In this document: positions 11,620 through 23,700 of the stretch, one piece after another
How positions within the stretch are numbered: position 1 is the stretch's first letter
Layout of the letters: the number at the start of each line of letters is the position of its first letter
NCBI GenBank assembly: GCA_033557685.1
Contig: JAWQRN010000241.1
Span: 1-33,291, forward strand
From: Sperchopsis tessellata
Taxonomy: Eukaryota > Arthropoda > Insecta > Coleoptera > Hydrophilidae
DNA length: 33,291 nucleotides
Direction of reading: 5' to 3'
Notes under the pieces: generated by a model
What the model was told of the DNA's origin: nothing
What the model saw: the letters and a program-made list of their open reading frames with translations, nothing else
Database searches by the model: none
Translations under genes and position numbers: made by a program

Positions 11620-12085
11620 CTTCGTAGTCACCTTATTTCTTTTCAACCTTGCTCAGCCCCTGCAGGACATATGCCTCTCACAAATTTCTCAAAATTACCC
11701 TATCTTGCGCTGTTTTGTGTCATTGTTTCCCGCATTTACTATGGCACAATCTATCCTTTTAATGGTGAGGCTATACTGCCACTGCAGGAGTGCTCTTGAC
11801 CATTTCCTGCCTAACTTTCCCCAACCCATCGCCAGCCCAGCTCTATTTTAGTCTTGCCAATCTCTCAATCAAATCCATAAATCACGTTCTTTGCCTAATT
11901 TGGTGTTTCTAATTATGTCCCTAATGCTTACTCCCAACTTGCTTCTCAACCTAACTAACTGTGATTTAATTACTGCATTACCTAAATCATTAAGTCTACT
12001 TTGTTTTTTAATCAAAGTAAGATCACTTACCTTTGAAGATGTAGTTACTAAACATGGAAGACTTTTACTAATTAACTGTGTCTAA
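11620..12085 (-). pseudogene. Degenerate LINE reverse transcriptase C-terminal tail
   Basis: On the minus strand the fragments RDIIRNTKLGKERDLW and then LRDWQD.NRAG, followed by AQDRVILRNL.EAYVLQG, match in order the tail found after the RT domain in many insect non-LTR elements. In active copies this tail has a block ending in K-W-x-W-A-G-H and finishes with A-x-D-R-x-x-W-x-x-L-x-E-A. Stops and frame changes interrupt it, so it is dead. The segment is visibly richer in G+C than its surroundings. The LINE clade cannot be fixed from this piece. Confidence 0.65.
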
Positions 12086-12452
12086 TATTTCTGTAGGAAT
12101 AGTTTTTACTACAAATAATTCGTTGATAGTACTTGGAACTAGTGTATAAATTTAACATCTTTAAATAGCATAGAGTTCATAGAATTCCCCAAATAAATGG
12201 CAAATTAACTGAAATCTCCGAAAACCAGATTGTGACTTGCAAATAAGTAAAACATCAATTTTCAAGTGCCTTTTCGGTATTACTTGCAATGCAATTACTA
12301 GTTTGCATCAAATTCTGAAAAAGTTAAAAAATTCTTGAGTTTGCTGATCTGGTTACTGTAAACAGCTACAGTTTAACATCTTAAAGTGCTCCTCCAAATT
12401 AAAAAAAGAAACTGTAGTAATTCAAGTTTTGTTTTGTATTTTATTCCTATCG

Positions 12453-12595
12453 TGGAGGAGGCTGGAAGGTTCTATTTCAAAATTAAATTATCTGAAGAAT
12501 ACTGTGAGGCAAGAACATCTATCAGCATTTACTCTACTTAGTATAGAAGCTAATGGATTTGAAGAAATGGACTTTTCAAACCTGAGCCAGACCTG
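12453..12595 (+). pseudogene. hAT transposase C-terminal dimerisation fragment
   Basis: One open frame of 47 codons reads EGSISKLNYLKNTV, then RQEHLSAFTLLSIEANGF and EEMDFSNL, ending in TGA at 12593. This is the C-terminal dimerisation region of ZMYM1-type hAT transposases: the S-F-S-K-L-K-x-I-K-x-x-L block, then Q-E-R-L-x-x-L-x-L-L-S-I-E. The usual E-R before S-F is changed. Upstream domains were not found, so this is a stranded fragment. It is on the opposite strand to the hAT copy at the left edge and is a separate insertion or relic. Confidence 0.7.
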
Positions 12596-12820
12596 ACGGA
12601 CAAATATTGGTTTCGCAAAAACTCTCCACCACTATCTGATAGCTTCACTTATACATCTAACTTCCATCATAGTATTTTTCCACATCAGTTTTATTTTCAA
12701 AGCCATGAAACTTTAAAGCCCCGTGTTTTATTCTTTCCATTTACAGATAATGTATTGTTTAATAAAATGTTGATTTACTAAGTTTTAAGTAAGTTTTCTA
12801 ACACGGTTTTCATTTATACT

Positions 12821-13560
12821 GAAGGAACCAAGTCGAAGGAGGGTTGTGGATGTGCTTTATTTTATTATATTAACTCTGTGCACCGGTTATTTCAAGTATA
12901 TTTACAGCCAAAGCGATTGCTGTGCTTGAGGCCTTGGTATACATCCAATCATCTGACCTTCGACAGGTTGTTATGTTGTCTGACAGTAGGAGTGTTTTGA
13001 CCTCACTGACGAAATCTGAAATTAATATAACAATTCCCATTATTGTTCAGATTAAAAACAAAATTTCTTTTTTCTTTCTTAACAACATAAATGTTAACTT
13101 TGTGCGGATAACAGCTCATACAACGAAGTGGTTGATTCTTTGACAAAGAGAAATATAATTGAAGGTCAGTACTATTCTGAAAAACTATCATCCAGTGATA
13201 TCTTAATTTACATAAAGAAGATCATAAAATATGATTAGAATATCTATTGGAAAAATTTAATTACAAAATAGATGACACAGTACGTTTTTATTTACCCAGA
13301 TGTCCCTTCTGAAATATGTCATTTTAGTATGCCTGTAACAAGATTTTACCAGTCTATTATTGCTAGGTTAAGTTTTGGGCATGGTTGTTTCTCGTCTCAA
13401 CCACATAATTTTCTCATGCACCAAACATAGTGTTTTTAGACAAGTCTTCATGGCAGAACTTATAGATGGTGGCAATCTCTTACCCACGTATTGTCACTCT
13501 TCTAGCCTCTAAAAACAAAACTGTATAGCATCATATCATTTATAATCAGATCAAAAATAT
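12821..13560 (+). pseudogene. LINE RNase H and C-terminal region remnant
   Basis: A plus-strand frame from 12821 reads YTEGTKSKEGCGCALF, then AIAVLEALVYIQSSD and VMLSDSRSVLTSLTKSE. This matches the retroelement RNase H order: first Asp region (here Y-T-E-G, so the first Asp is replaced by Glu), the Glu helix, then the S-D-S motif. It continues to VRITAHTTK, the degraded A-H motif. After a frame change, ARLSFGHGCFSSQ-like sequence near 13363-13400 matches the R-L-R-x-G-H-x-x-F block that follows RNase H in R1/I/Jockey-like elements. Multiple stops and shifts show it is dead. Confidence 0.65.
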
Positions 13561-14497
13561 AAATATAGCATAAATTTAAGTTTATTTAATTTAATTGTAT
13601 CTAAGTTGAAATTAATCCTTTGTTTTCTTAACCCTCGCGCCCTCCTACTTACCGTGGCCTAATTCTTGTGTGTTTGTATAAAAGTCACCATGATATGCCC
13701 CATGGCGTGAAACAAGTGTTCCTGTTTTTTCCTGTTTTCATTTTCGTTATACTATTTCTCTGGCTAAATGGACTTCTCTCCCAAGCCAATTAAATGTAAA
13801 ATAAAAACCTGAGCCATTACTGAATCATCATTCTGATATACTACCGCTGAAATTTTAGTTTTAGAGATAAGTTTGTTTTTCTTATCATGGAATAAATAAA
13901 CATTCTGTTATCCCTTTTTTAAACATCTAGTTTTTCACTGAAACTTGTTTTTTATTTCACTTTGATTTCTGATATACGTAAATATATGTCTGAAGTCACA
14001 TTTTTATGTACATGAGAAAGAGTTTTGAACTTCCAAAAGCTGTGCAAATAGTTGTACTCAAACATATTCCTTCCTAGTCTCATATGATGGACATACATTA
14101 TTTATAGAATATTGTTCTATATTTAGTATAGGCAAAATTGTTGCAAAAGCACTAAGTTTATTAGGTAAGCATTCCAAGAAAAGTGTGTAAAGTATAGTAC
14201 ATTCCACGGTTGACACTTTGTTTTAAATTTTTGATCAATTTATGTCGACTGGCATATTATTGATGTCGATATAAATTGGCCAAACATGCTGATACAACCT
14301 TCTAAAATGATTGATACAATGTGTCATGTCTCATAGTACCTAAATTTTAAACTTTCATTTTACTACAAATAATTTGTATTTTTGTAGAAATTAATAAAAT
14401 TTTAAAATGGAATGTTGTTTATAGTGGTAGTCACAATTTGAGAAGAGCTGAATAGTATAACTTAACTCCTGAATGCTGGAAATTTGATATGTTATCA
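13561..14497. other. Intergenic sequence without recognised features
   Basis: There is a slightly GC-richer patch at about 13630-13720 just after the LINE remnant, possibly its 3' UTR. Otherwise AT-rich sequence, and no gene was seen. Confidence 0.4.
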
Positions 14498-15092
14498 ACT
14501 TTTTTCTTTAATTTTGCCATTTCGCTAGATGGGTAGGAAAATAAAATATCTGTAAATATTTACAATCTACAATAATGTTATCTGATAACATACGTTATTT
14601 ATTGCAATGCACCACACTCAAACACACACTTTAAAGTGAAAGCTATGGCTAGGGCTTTGATTTCAATGAATATGAATTCTGCCGAATTTAAGTTCGTAGA
14701 AATGGACCCGAAAAAGCAAAATATAGTCCAATGCAGTATAATAGTCACATTTTGATTTGTTGGCATGAATTATTTATTGTGTGTTATAACAGCAATTCAG
14801 AAAAACACCCGAGCAAATAAGTTGTGCAAACAAATTATAAAAAGTGACTACAATGCATTGGACTTTATTTTGCTATTTCGGATGCATTTCTACGAACCTA
14901 AATTCAGCAGAATTCACAAGCATTGAAATCAAAGCCCTAGTTGTTGCTTACACTTCGAAAGGTGTGTTTCAGTGTGGTGCATTCCAATAAATAACGTATG
15001 TTATCTGACAGCATTATTGTAGATTGTAAATATTAACAAATATTTTGTTTACCTACTCATTTAGCTAAAATGTCAAAATCAAGGAAAAGAAA
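14498..15092. mobile_element. Large fold-back/MITE-like element with about 250-bp arms
   Basis: The left arm (14498-14753) and right arm (about 14838-15092) are inverted copies over nearly their whole length, at roughly 80-85% identity by eye. Paired landmarks are ACAATCTACAATAATG with CATTATTGTAGATTGT, GATAACATACGTTATTTATT with AATAAATAACGTATGTTATC, and CTAGGGCTTTGATTTCAATG with CATTGAAATCAAAGCCCTAG. A spacer of about 85 bp separates them. There is no coding capacity. The transcript of either strand would form a very long hairpin. The family is not identified and no clear target duplication is seen. Confidence 0.85.
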
Positions 15093-17588
15093 AAAAATAA
15101 TAGGAGCAAAAGCGAAATAAAACAACAGGTATAATGAAGATTACTTCTTTATTGCTACTACAGTTATACAGAATCGGGTTATACAGTAAAGAATAAAAAA
15201 TACAGCCATATTTAATCATCCTTTCACAGTCTTCCTTATTAATTTTACCATCAATAAATCTATCAAATCCATCACATTATATCACTAAAATCTACATATA
15301 GACAGAAATACACTACATATGTAACATAAATATTACGAACATGCTGTTTATTCCTTGTGAAAAATACTTATACATATATGTTTCATATAAATGTTATAGA
15401 TGTTATTAAACAAATTTAAAGCATATATAATCATGCTACATATCACTAGAGAACTTAAAAACGAAATATCTTAAATATGGAGTGATTTTTAATGCAAAAT
15501 TTTTTTTCATGTACTATGATTATTGTACAAATTTGACCCTTATTTATTAGTTCCTTTAAAGTATTTTAGTATTAAACTTAGTTGATTTTGTTTATAGATT
15601 TGTGAACAGAAGTTGTTTCCATATATTGATAATATTAAAGAAAATTGACTAGCAGTATTTATAACTCGCATCGCGGTAAAAAAATACACCTTGCATTTAT
15701 ATTCCATTTGTAATATAGTGTAGTATACTGAGAAACTTTTTATATAATCGTATTACACTGAAATATACGGTTTTTATTTGTCTAATATGTGCCACAATTT
15801 TAGGTGAATCAGAACATATTATACGCCAATAAATGAACATTTTCAACTATTTTTTTTTCTTACAAATTTTAAAGTATGCATAATTTAATAAATGGTTATC
15901 TAAATTTCATACTTATTCTTAAACCAGCAGTATTTTTCAGTATATTTTAGTTTATTTTTCTAAATTACAGAATGCTCTGCCATTTGAGTCGCAGTTACTT
16001 TTGATTTTGATGTTTCTCAAATACTATACAGATATATGTAATGTATATTAGATGTCAATATTTTCATGTACACGCAAGAAAGTTTAATTAACATCATAGT
16101 CTGGAATATATTCTTTGAATATGCCTTTTCTTGTACAAAATGAAATCAAGAACTATTAAAATATTTGAAGGCAATAACAACTACTAATTACAATTATACA
16201 TACATAAATAACATTTTCATTTTCGTTACACGATGTACTTTGTAGAAAACACCCTTAATGTAGTTAAAGCTCACTTTCGTTACAATTGTGAACTTATTGG
16301 AATTCTAAGCCAATTTTTCTTTGCCTTCAAAGGCTAATTGTACGAGTGATGTCGAAATTATATCTTGCCTAAAAATCTGGTTTAAATTTTATCATTATTT
16401 TCTAGAAACCTATAAAACTGTAATGAAAAAAATGGTTTCACCAATTCAAAACTAATAATTTAGATATATAATTTATCAATATATCTGCTGTGATATATTT
16501 TGAGTTTCACTTAGATATTTAATTAGTACTAAATGAAGTATCTACAAAGCAAAAATAAAAAAATAAATATGCATTCAAATACTTAAAAACTCTAGTATGA
16601 ATGCAAAGTAAAACCACCTACAGTTCCTATGTCATGTATTAATTTTACATCTACAAATACCAAATTAATCTAAAGGACACATACCTACTAACCTTTACAG
16701 ATTTAACTTGCGTAATGTAATTTAAAATGAAGGTACTTATGTTATTTCCAATTTATGACCGATTTTTATGAAATAATAAATTTTAACTATAAACATGCAT
16801 AACAGATTAAATGTAATAGACTTCCACGGTTAGTATCTGTATGAATGTTGTTTCCGGGTGGAAACCGTGTAGAGGCTCTGACAAGTATTTATGCATAACA
16901 GACATTTCTTTGTTTTGTTGCTAAACAACATATATTTCTATGTAGTATTTTTAGAACCAATTTCTAGCACCTTAAATTACAATAAGTATAAAAATAGAAA
17001 AATTATGAATTTCATACATTGTATATCTTAGAAAATCAAATGCATTTTAATATACATTCAATACATGGTCTATGAATACCATATTTTTACATAATCAAAA
17101 ATGACATTTGCCTTATGTAGTTAAAGTTGTCCATTCAAATAAAAGAAACATATCAATCATAAAACAGCAACATATTATAACTTCGAATTTTTTTAAAAAT
17201 TATGGAATAAGACATGTTGCCCTTTCATGAGCGATATAAACTTAAATAACCATTGACCATTTTTTCTCATTTTCCAAGTAGGATATAATTTAGGCTTTTG
17301 GAGATGTAAAAAATGTACACTCTTAAAAAATACATTTAAATCACCATAGAGGACACACTGTTACAAAACTCTCACGTAATGTTATATATAGCAAAGTCCT
17401 GGTCACAATCAGGTTTTTGGTATAAATTTTATCTAAAAATCTTATATAACTATAATATGAGTTAAATTTCATATTAATTATATAGAGTTAATTTATCAAT
17501 ATACAATATAATAATATATAAAATATACATACAAAAATAACTATAAAACAATTTTTTAAAATAAAAAAATTCAATACTCAGAAGCAGA
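15093..17588 (-). other. AT-rich region below the hydroxylase stop codon; possible 3' UTR
   Basis: No coding signal is present. On the minus strand AATAAA occurs at 15778-15773 and 15153-15148, either of which could end the hydroxylase transcript with a UTR of about 1.8 or 2.4 kb. No AATAAA was spotted directly after the stop at 17589. Bases 16821-16880 hold a copy of a Penelope-associated repeat, which would then lie within the UTR. Confidence 0.35.
16821..16880 (+). repeat. Penelope-associated repeat copy
   Basis: The string TTTCCGGGTGGAAACCGTGTAG and the preceding GTATCTGTATGAATG are the inverse of sequence at 26284-26323. The start, GACTTCCACGG, is the inverse of CCGTGGAAGTC at 6112-6122. 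Confidence 0.6.
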
Positions 17589-17760
17589 TTACTGCTTTCC
17601 AAGTTTATGCTTGCAGTTGTTTGGTTCTGGGAATGCTTCTCTTGCTGGCATGAAACTAAGCATCATGATATGTCGAGCATAAGCTCTTGTCGATCTGAAA
17701 TTTGTATCTGTTCCATGGAGACGGTCGAGCACACCAAGCACACCAAAGCAATTATTGAAC
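17589..17760 (-). CDS. FAXDC2: FAXDC2-like coding exon 5 (residues 295-351 and stop)
   Basis: The acceptor is GTTTTCTAG ending at 17761. The exon encodes [18 protein letters not shown], the typical family C-terminal motif, then a hydrophilic tail ending KHKLGKQ and TAA at 17591-17589. Confidence 0.92.
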
Positions 17761-20700
17761 CTAGAAAACATATACATTAATTTAAAAAAGTGATAAAAAA
17801 AATGTTGAATAAATATTAAAAACAATGAATATTGTGTAAATTATGGCCATAATTTAAATATTCTCCACATTAAATAGAAAAATTTATTTTAGTTTTATTT
17901 ATTAACTCCCTTAATATCAGTGCACTTGAATCAACAATGCTCCATATTATACTATTCAGTAGTCGTATCATCACCCCTGGAACTAGACATTTCCCCGCAA
18001 TAACAGCCCTGCCGACAGGCATGTGCACATGTAACCCAATGGATATATATACTCCTGCAACGAAAATAATCGTCCTCTTGCACTTAAGCCGTCAACATAA
18101 CGCAGTGCATATAAATTTTAAAATTACTATTTTGTAAATAAACGTATATATATATATCTTAAATTGCACCCATGTTTTATTTATTAAATCGACAAAGAAA
18201 CTTCCACGACAACATATAATGTCAAGAAACTATGATTCAGCGAGTACTTCATACTATTCATCAACTGCTTCATTAATTTCTCATCTGAAAAATATGTGTT
18301 TTTAACAAATATTTTTTTCTGCCAAGGCAATATATGAACTCGGATGGAACAACATTGTGTGATAAGATGGATGTACCAAAAAATCATGCTTATATTCGTT
18401 CATTTTTGTGCAGGAAACAAAACTTGTATTTGAATTTGTATAGTGTTGATGAAATGAAAGAAATACTTTACACCAATATTTAATGTCAACTTCTAGTGTG
18501 TATAATTTTTATAATAAAATATTTGTTTAGAATAGAAATTTTACTTACTTCAAATGATGGAAATCATGAGCTTCTGGAGATGGGAAGAACGGTAGATGGT
18601 ATCCAGAATGAGCGTTCAATGTTGACAGTATTGCAAGTGAAAACCAGAGCCAAGCAGTAGCAACATGAGAACCCATAAGTAAAACACCCAAAAATGGAGG
18701 TAATAAATTTGAGAAGATGTGTTCCAATGGATGACAGTAAATTGCTGTTACAGCAATTGGAGCAGTCCATTCGTGATGTTGCTTATGAATATGTTTATAA
18801 AAGTATTTGCTATGGAGAAGTCTGCAATAAAAATCATATTATGATTATAATTCTGGCTATTACAAATATAACGCAAATCCAAAACCAATTTTGTAATATT
18901 TTGAAGCTGGTCAAATTTTGATTTTGTAACGAGGTTTTCTTCAGTACTTTATCTAGTGGTTACTAGACCAGTTGTGAGTGACAAACTAATACTCTAACTA
19001 ATGTAGAATTTTTCATATACCAAACTTCTGCCCAAGAATACTTGCTATAATAAGAGAGACATACAGAGTACTCAGTGACATCATTATACGAAGTCCTTTA
19101 TTATAACTGATACACAGTATATCCCCAGCTGTGTTCTATATTTACCACTGGTAAACACAGTTAAAAATCATCTGATGTTTAATAAGCCAAAATGGTAGGT
19201 TTGGTTTATAATATTAAAAAAAAAAACAATGAATTTATTATGAAAGCATTATACTTCTTTAATCAAAGTAAAAAATAAATGAAATCATTTAGGTGCATTA
19301 GAAAATAATATAGGCAAAATGTTGCATTACTAAACAGAAAACTGATATTAAAGACAATAACCCAGTTGTCTCGAACCCATAATCGCCAAGTACTTTGTAT
19401 ATGGTACAACAGAATGGTGAAGTATTAACAAATGACTAGCCTAAATTGAACCAAATCATTTGATGGTTATAGATTGCATCGCTTATTGCTGATGGAGTTT
19501 GCAAAGCATATAAAGATGCTCTTGTCACACATCTTTAATTAGTGACTTTAATATGGTATTTTACCTTATAAATAGTGATGCGAACTATCGAATTATATGA
19601 TAGCTAAAAACTATCGAATTATTCGATAGTAAAATTTCATTCAAATGAATTTTACGGATAAATTTTTTCTTCGAATTCAGTTGTTCATTTAAATGATGTA
19701 TGTATATGCAGTTTCTCGGCTTTTTTCGATAGTAGCTTTTATCTGTTGCAAAAGGGTCGGAAAAAAGATCAATTATGTAATTACGATACTGAAATTGTAT
19801 GTATAATCTGGCCGGAAATGGCATTTATTTATATACAATTCATTACTATACACTTCAGAATGTTGTTCAGTATTCCAGTTGTGCGTGTCGGGGTTACTTG
19901 TTGGTGTTTTGTGTTTACAATTTTTTCTGTTTCAATTATTTTCGGTTATTAGAATTGCTGTTCAATTGAATTAATATTCAATTGACGAGGTATTCTTTAC
20001 ATTTGATAATTTTTGAAATTTTAATTTTAATTAAGTGTTTGAATACTCAAAATATGCAACATTTCGCTCATTAATCTTTTATCTTTATTGTCTTCTTTGT
20101 CTAAAATTTGAATGTTGTGTTTCAGTGAATATTAAAAATCCGGATCATGTCATAAATGAAACCATCAACAAAATTAAATAACAAAACCGATATTGTAATT
20201 CTAATCCACAAAACTCATCCAATTCTAAATACATCAAAATTCCTTATACTAATAAAGCTTCTCAAATTTTTAACACAATGTTATCGAAATTTAATATAAA
20301 GATTGCTTTTACAACAAAAAATAAAAGCAATACTTTGTATACAAGATTAAAATCTAATGTAAACAAATTAAATCAACATAATGCTTTTTGATGTGGTTTT
20401 CGGTTGATAACCTTTGGCCATCATCAGATCTATTCAATTAGAGACATAGCAAATGACAGATTGGTCAAGTGGTGGACTTTATATATGCTTGCTGACTCTG
20501 CCCTGCATTATGATTGTTGCCTCTAATATTAGAAGCATGTCCTATCGAAGTTGTGTATTTTTATTCCTGACACTCGAGTTTTCAACAACTAGCTTCTACG
20601 TCGAAGGTAAACACAAACCATGTAGAAGCCAATTAGAAAATCGAGTATCAGGCATAAAGATCCTCAACTCCAATAGGACGTGCTCTAAGACCAAATGCGC

Positions 20701-23700
20701 CAATTACAACACGCTTTAACGAGCGAGCATATTTCTGCCATTCGCTATGTCTCTAACAGAATAGATCTGACGAAGGTAGAAGGTTATCAGCCGAAAACCC
20801 ATCAAAAAGCTTGTTCTCAGAACGAACAAGCAAATACATGGGATAATTCTCAAATGTCACCTAATACAAACTGAATATATATACTTCAAAAACTATAATA
20901 AGAGTAATTGCGGACGTAGAACTTAAAATTTAGTGACCAAATAATTTACACTTTGATTGTGTGAACTGACATGAGCTACAGCCTATATAGGTACATATGT
21001 GGGTGCATTTCATGACTGAAATACATGTAATTATTTTACACAAATTTTCTACAGCACACACTATTTAAGATTAGGAAATCTAAGTTATTTACACCTAGTC
21101 ATGTTCAATCCTCTTACCACCAGTAAATCCACTGCTGCACATACATCAATCAAAATACCCAAGCTTCGTCATGAAATAAGCCCTATTACATTGTCATTAA
21201 GTAAAAGGTAATATTCATACCAAAAAATAATGAAGCTATATTTAAGATCATCAATTTTATAGAAAATCTTGCTTTATTGTCCAAGAGATCATATATCTAT
21301 TCCTAGAATGATTTTAACTTAAACTAAATGTGACTAATAGCAAACATGTCGAATTTATAATGAACTTCATAGAAAAAAGTGTGCCACTAATACCTACCAC
21401 TGAAAACTCCAATCAAAATGTTAAAGTTAAAACATAAAGTTAGGTTATATTTAAACTAGTTGATTGATTAATTACAGCAGACGCGACAAATGACACTTTT
21501 TAAACTTTTAAGCCAGAATTATTTTTGAAAGTGATGTAAAGAAATAATATAATCCTTATATTAAAATGTTATTATTTTGTACATTGCTTAACTATACTCG
21601 TATACATGTATTTCGTTCGATATAATTTATGGAAAAGTTTATTTTTAAATATAGATAAAATAATATAATAAAATATTGTTCAATCCATTGTTCTAAAACT
21701 AACAGAAACGAGCTGCCTTTTTTATTAATATAGATAATATCAATTAAAAATTAATTAGCCAGGATTATTGATATAGATGATAAAATTGACAATTTTGTAG
21801 TTTTGTATTTAAATGAATAAATTGGCAATAGAGACATTGCAAGACTTCCTCTACAATAAATAGATTGTAAGTAAACCAATAAGTGCATAAAATAGCCCTT
21901 GTTAACTCAAACTCAAACCAGTTTATGAATAAAAGTAACTATTTTATGTTCATCTACATTTTTATGTAAAAATTTAATTTTCTGACAGCTGTCAAGGGCT
22001 CGTGCAAACTATTTTTTTTTTAATTTCAACGATTTTTTCGCTATACGTTGTCCAATTATCAATACTGTTTGAAAAATGCTGTATCAAAAACTTTATATTA
22101 TAAACGAAAAAAATTAAATTTGTGCTCCAGAAAGTGCCACTTCTGGTCTATTTACATATCCTAAAATCTAATCAGTTCATGAGACCAATATTAAAATCTT
22201 AAATATGAAATTTAAGTTAATCGGTGAAATACTTTTCACACAATCGTACTCACAAGATTTCCAGTGACACACACAGACATCATTCCAAAAATTTTCAAAT
22301 CGTATTCAGAGTATCTCAATATATAAATCTAGAAGTCGATATTTTTGTGATTACTATACTTCTTCAGCACAGCATTCGTGTGTGGAGAAAGTAAAATAAA
22401 TTAAAACATTGTCTAATAGATTTTATGTAGCTTTCAGACCATTTTTGTATGTGCAACTTTAAAGTGAGTTAAGGTGTTTATAATGGAATAATGCAAATTC
22501 TAGATGTATAAAGAGATTTTACAATATTGTGTTTTTTGGAGCACTGGGCATGCCAGGTCCAGTACACATGCCTTTTGTGTTGTCTGATAATACACCACTG
22601 GCAGTAACGAAATAGAAGTAACTAATTTGAAAAAATTAATTCACAGTTAAAAGATAGAACCTGCTATCTATGTTTTCTCAAAGCAACTAAATATGACATA
22701 GACGCAATAGAATACTTTTTTTTTAAATATATATAGCACTATTTTGTATTGAGTACTTAGTAATTAAATCCCTAATTGAAGTATAAATCTGTTAGTCTCA
22801 ATTATTTTTACAAGCTTATGATAAGGTAATCTAGGATTTTGTAGTACTGTGATTGAGTGAAAATTCACTGTGATTAAAGCCAAAGTTACAAATACTTACC
22901 GATGGGAATAGTAAAATCCTACTTCTTCCATTAAAATATGCATAGCTAATTCATAAAGGACATAATGGAATGTTGGAAGTTCTCTAAGTGGTGGAGAGCC
23001 TCTCCATTGCATAACGTAATACATCAGGAAAGCGGCTGGTATTCCAATAGCCAATTGGTTGAGAATTACTTGCCAAATAACCTAAAATTATAAATGTCAC
23101 TAATTTTATATTTCTACTATACATAATCTGTATCTTTTATGCAATTTAGGCATGACTGCATATTTCTTAGCAATTATCAAAAAGTTAATAAAATATTGTA
23201 TGCCATTCTTGTCTAGGGTTTATAGTGAAAAGTTATAATTCTTAGTTTACACATACCTTAAGAAGACGTTTTGTATCTACAGGTTCATTGGTGCCGGGTT
23301 GAATTTTGTATCTACGCAAAGCTGACGGTTTATTCGTAAGGTCCAAAAGTGTATAAATTCCCCCAAATATCCAGTACACACTTGTAGTCAAAATTGTGGT
23401 GTATATCACCCACAAGTTGAATGGATCTTCACCCACTGTGTCCAAGAAACGATCCCATTGCGCCTGCCAGAAATCACCAGATGCTCCCCAGAACCTCTGA
23501 CAATGCCTGAAAAAGAAATATGAGTGGAGAATTTTTTAATGATGATATAAAAACAATTTTATGATAAAAGTTTTTTACATAATAATATTTTCAACACAGA
23601 CAACAGCCCAAACATTGGCAAGGGCAATATTATCAATAGATACCAAATTTCTGCACTTCCTTACAATGCAAATGAAAAACATTATAATTTCAGTGTATAC

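Noticed and set aside
12922..13143. 73-codon plus-strand frame as an independent host gene
   Set aside because: Its residues match the retroelement RNase H motif order, so it is part of a LINE relic.
18694..18921. 75-codon plus-strand frame
   Set aside because: It is a shadow of hydroxylase exon 4 on the opposite strand.
20453..20719. 88-codon plus-strand frame in intron 3
   Set aside because: It lies wholly within the arms and loop of the fold-back element, shows no domain, and is explained by the repeat.
20383..20810. Fold-back arms as true hammerhead ribozymes
   Set aside because: CTGANGA and GAAA strings are present, but no complementary stem I flanks them and there is an insertion before the hairpin, so the fold is not supported.
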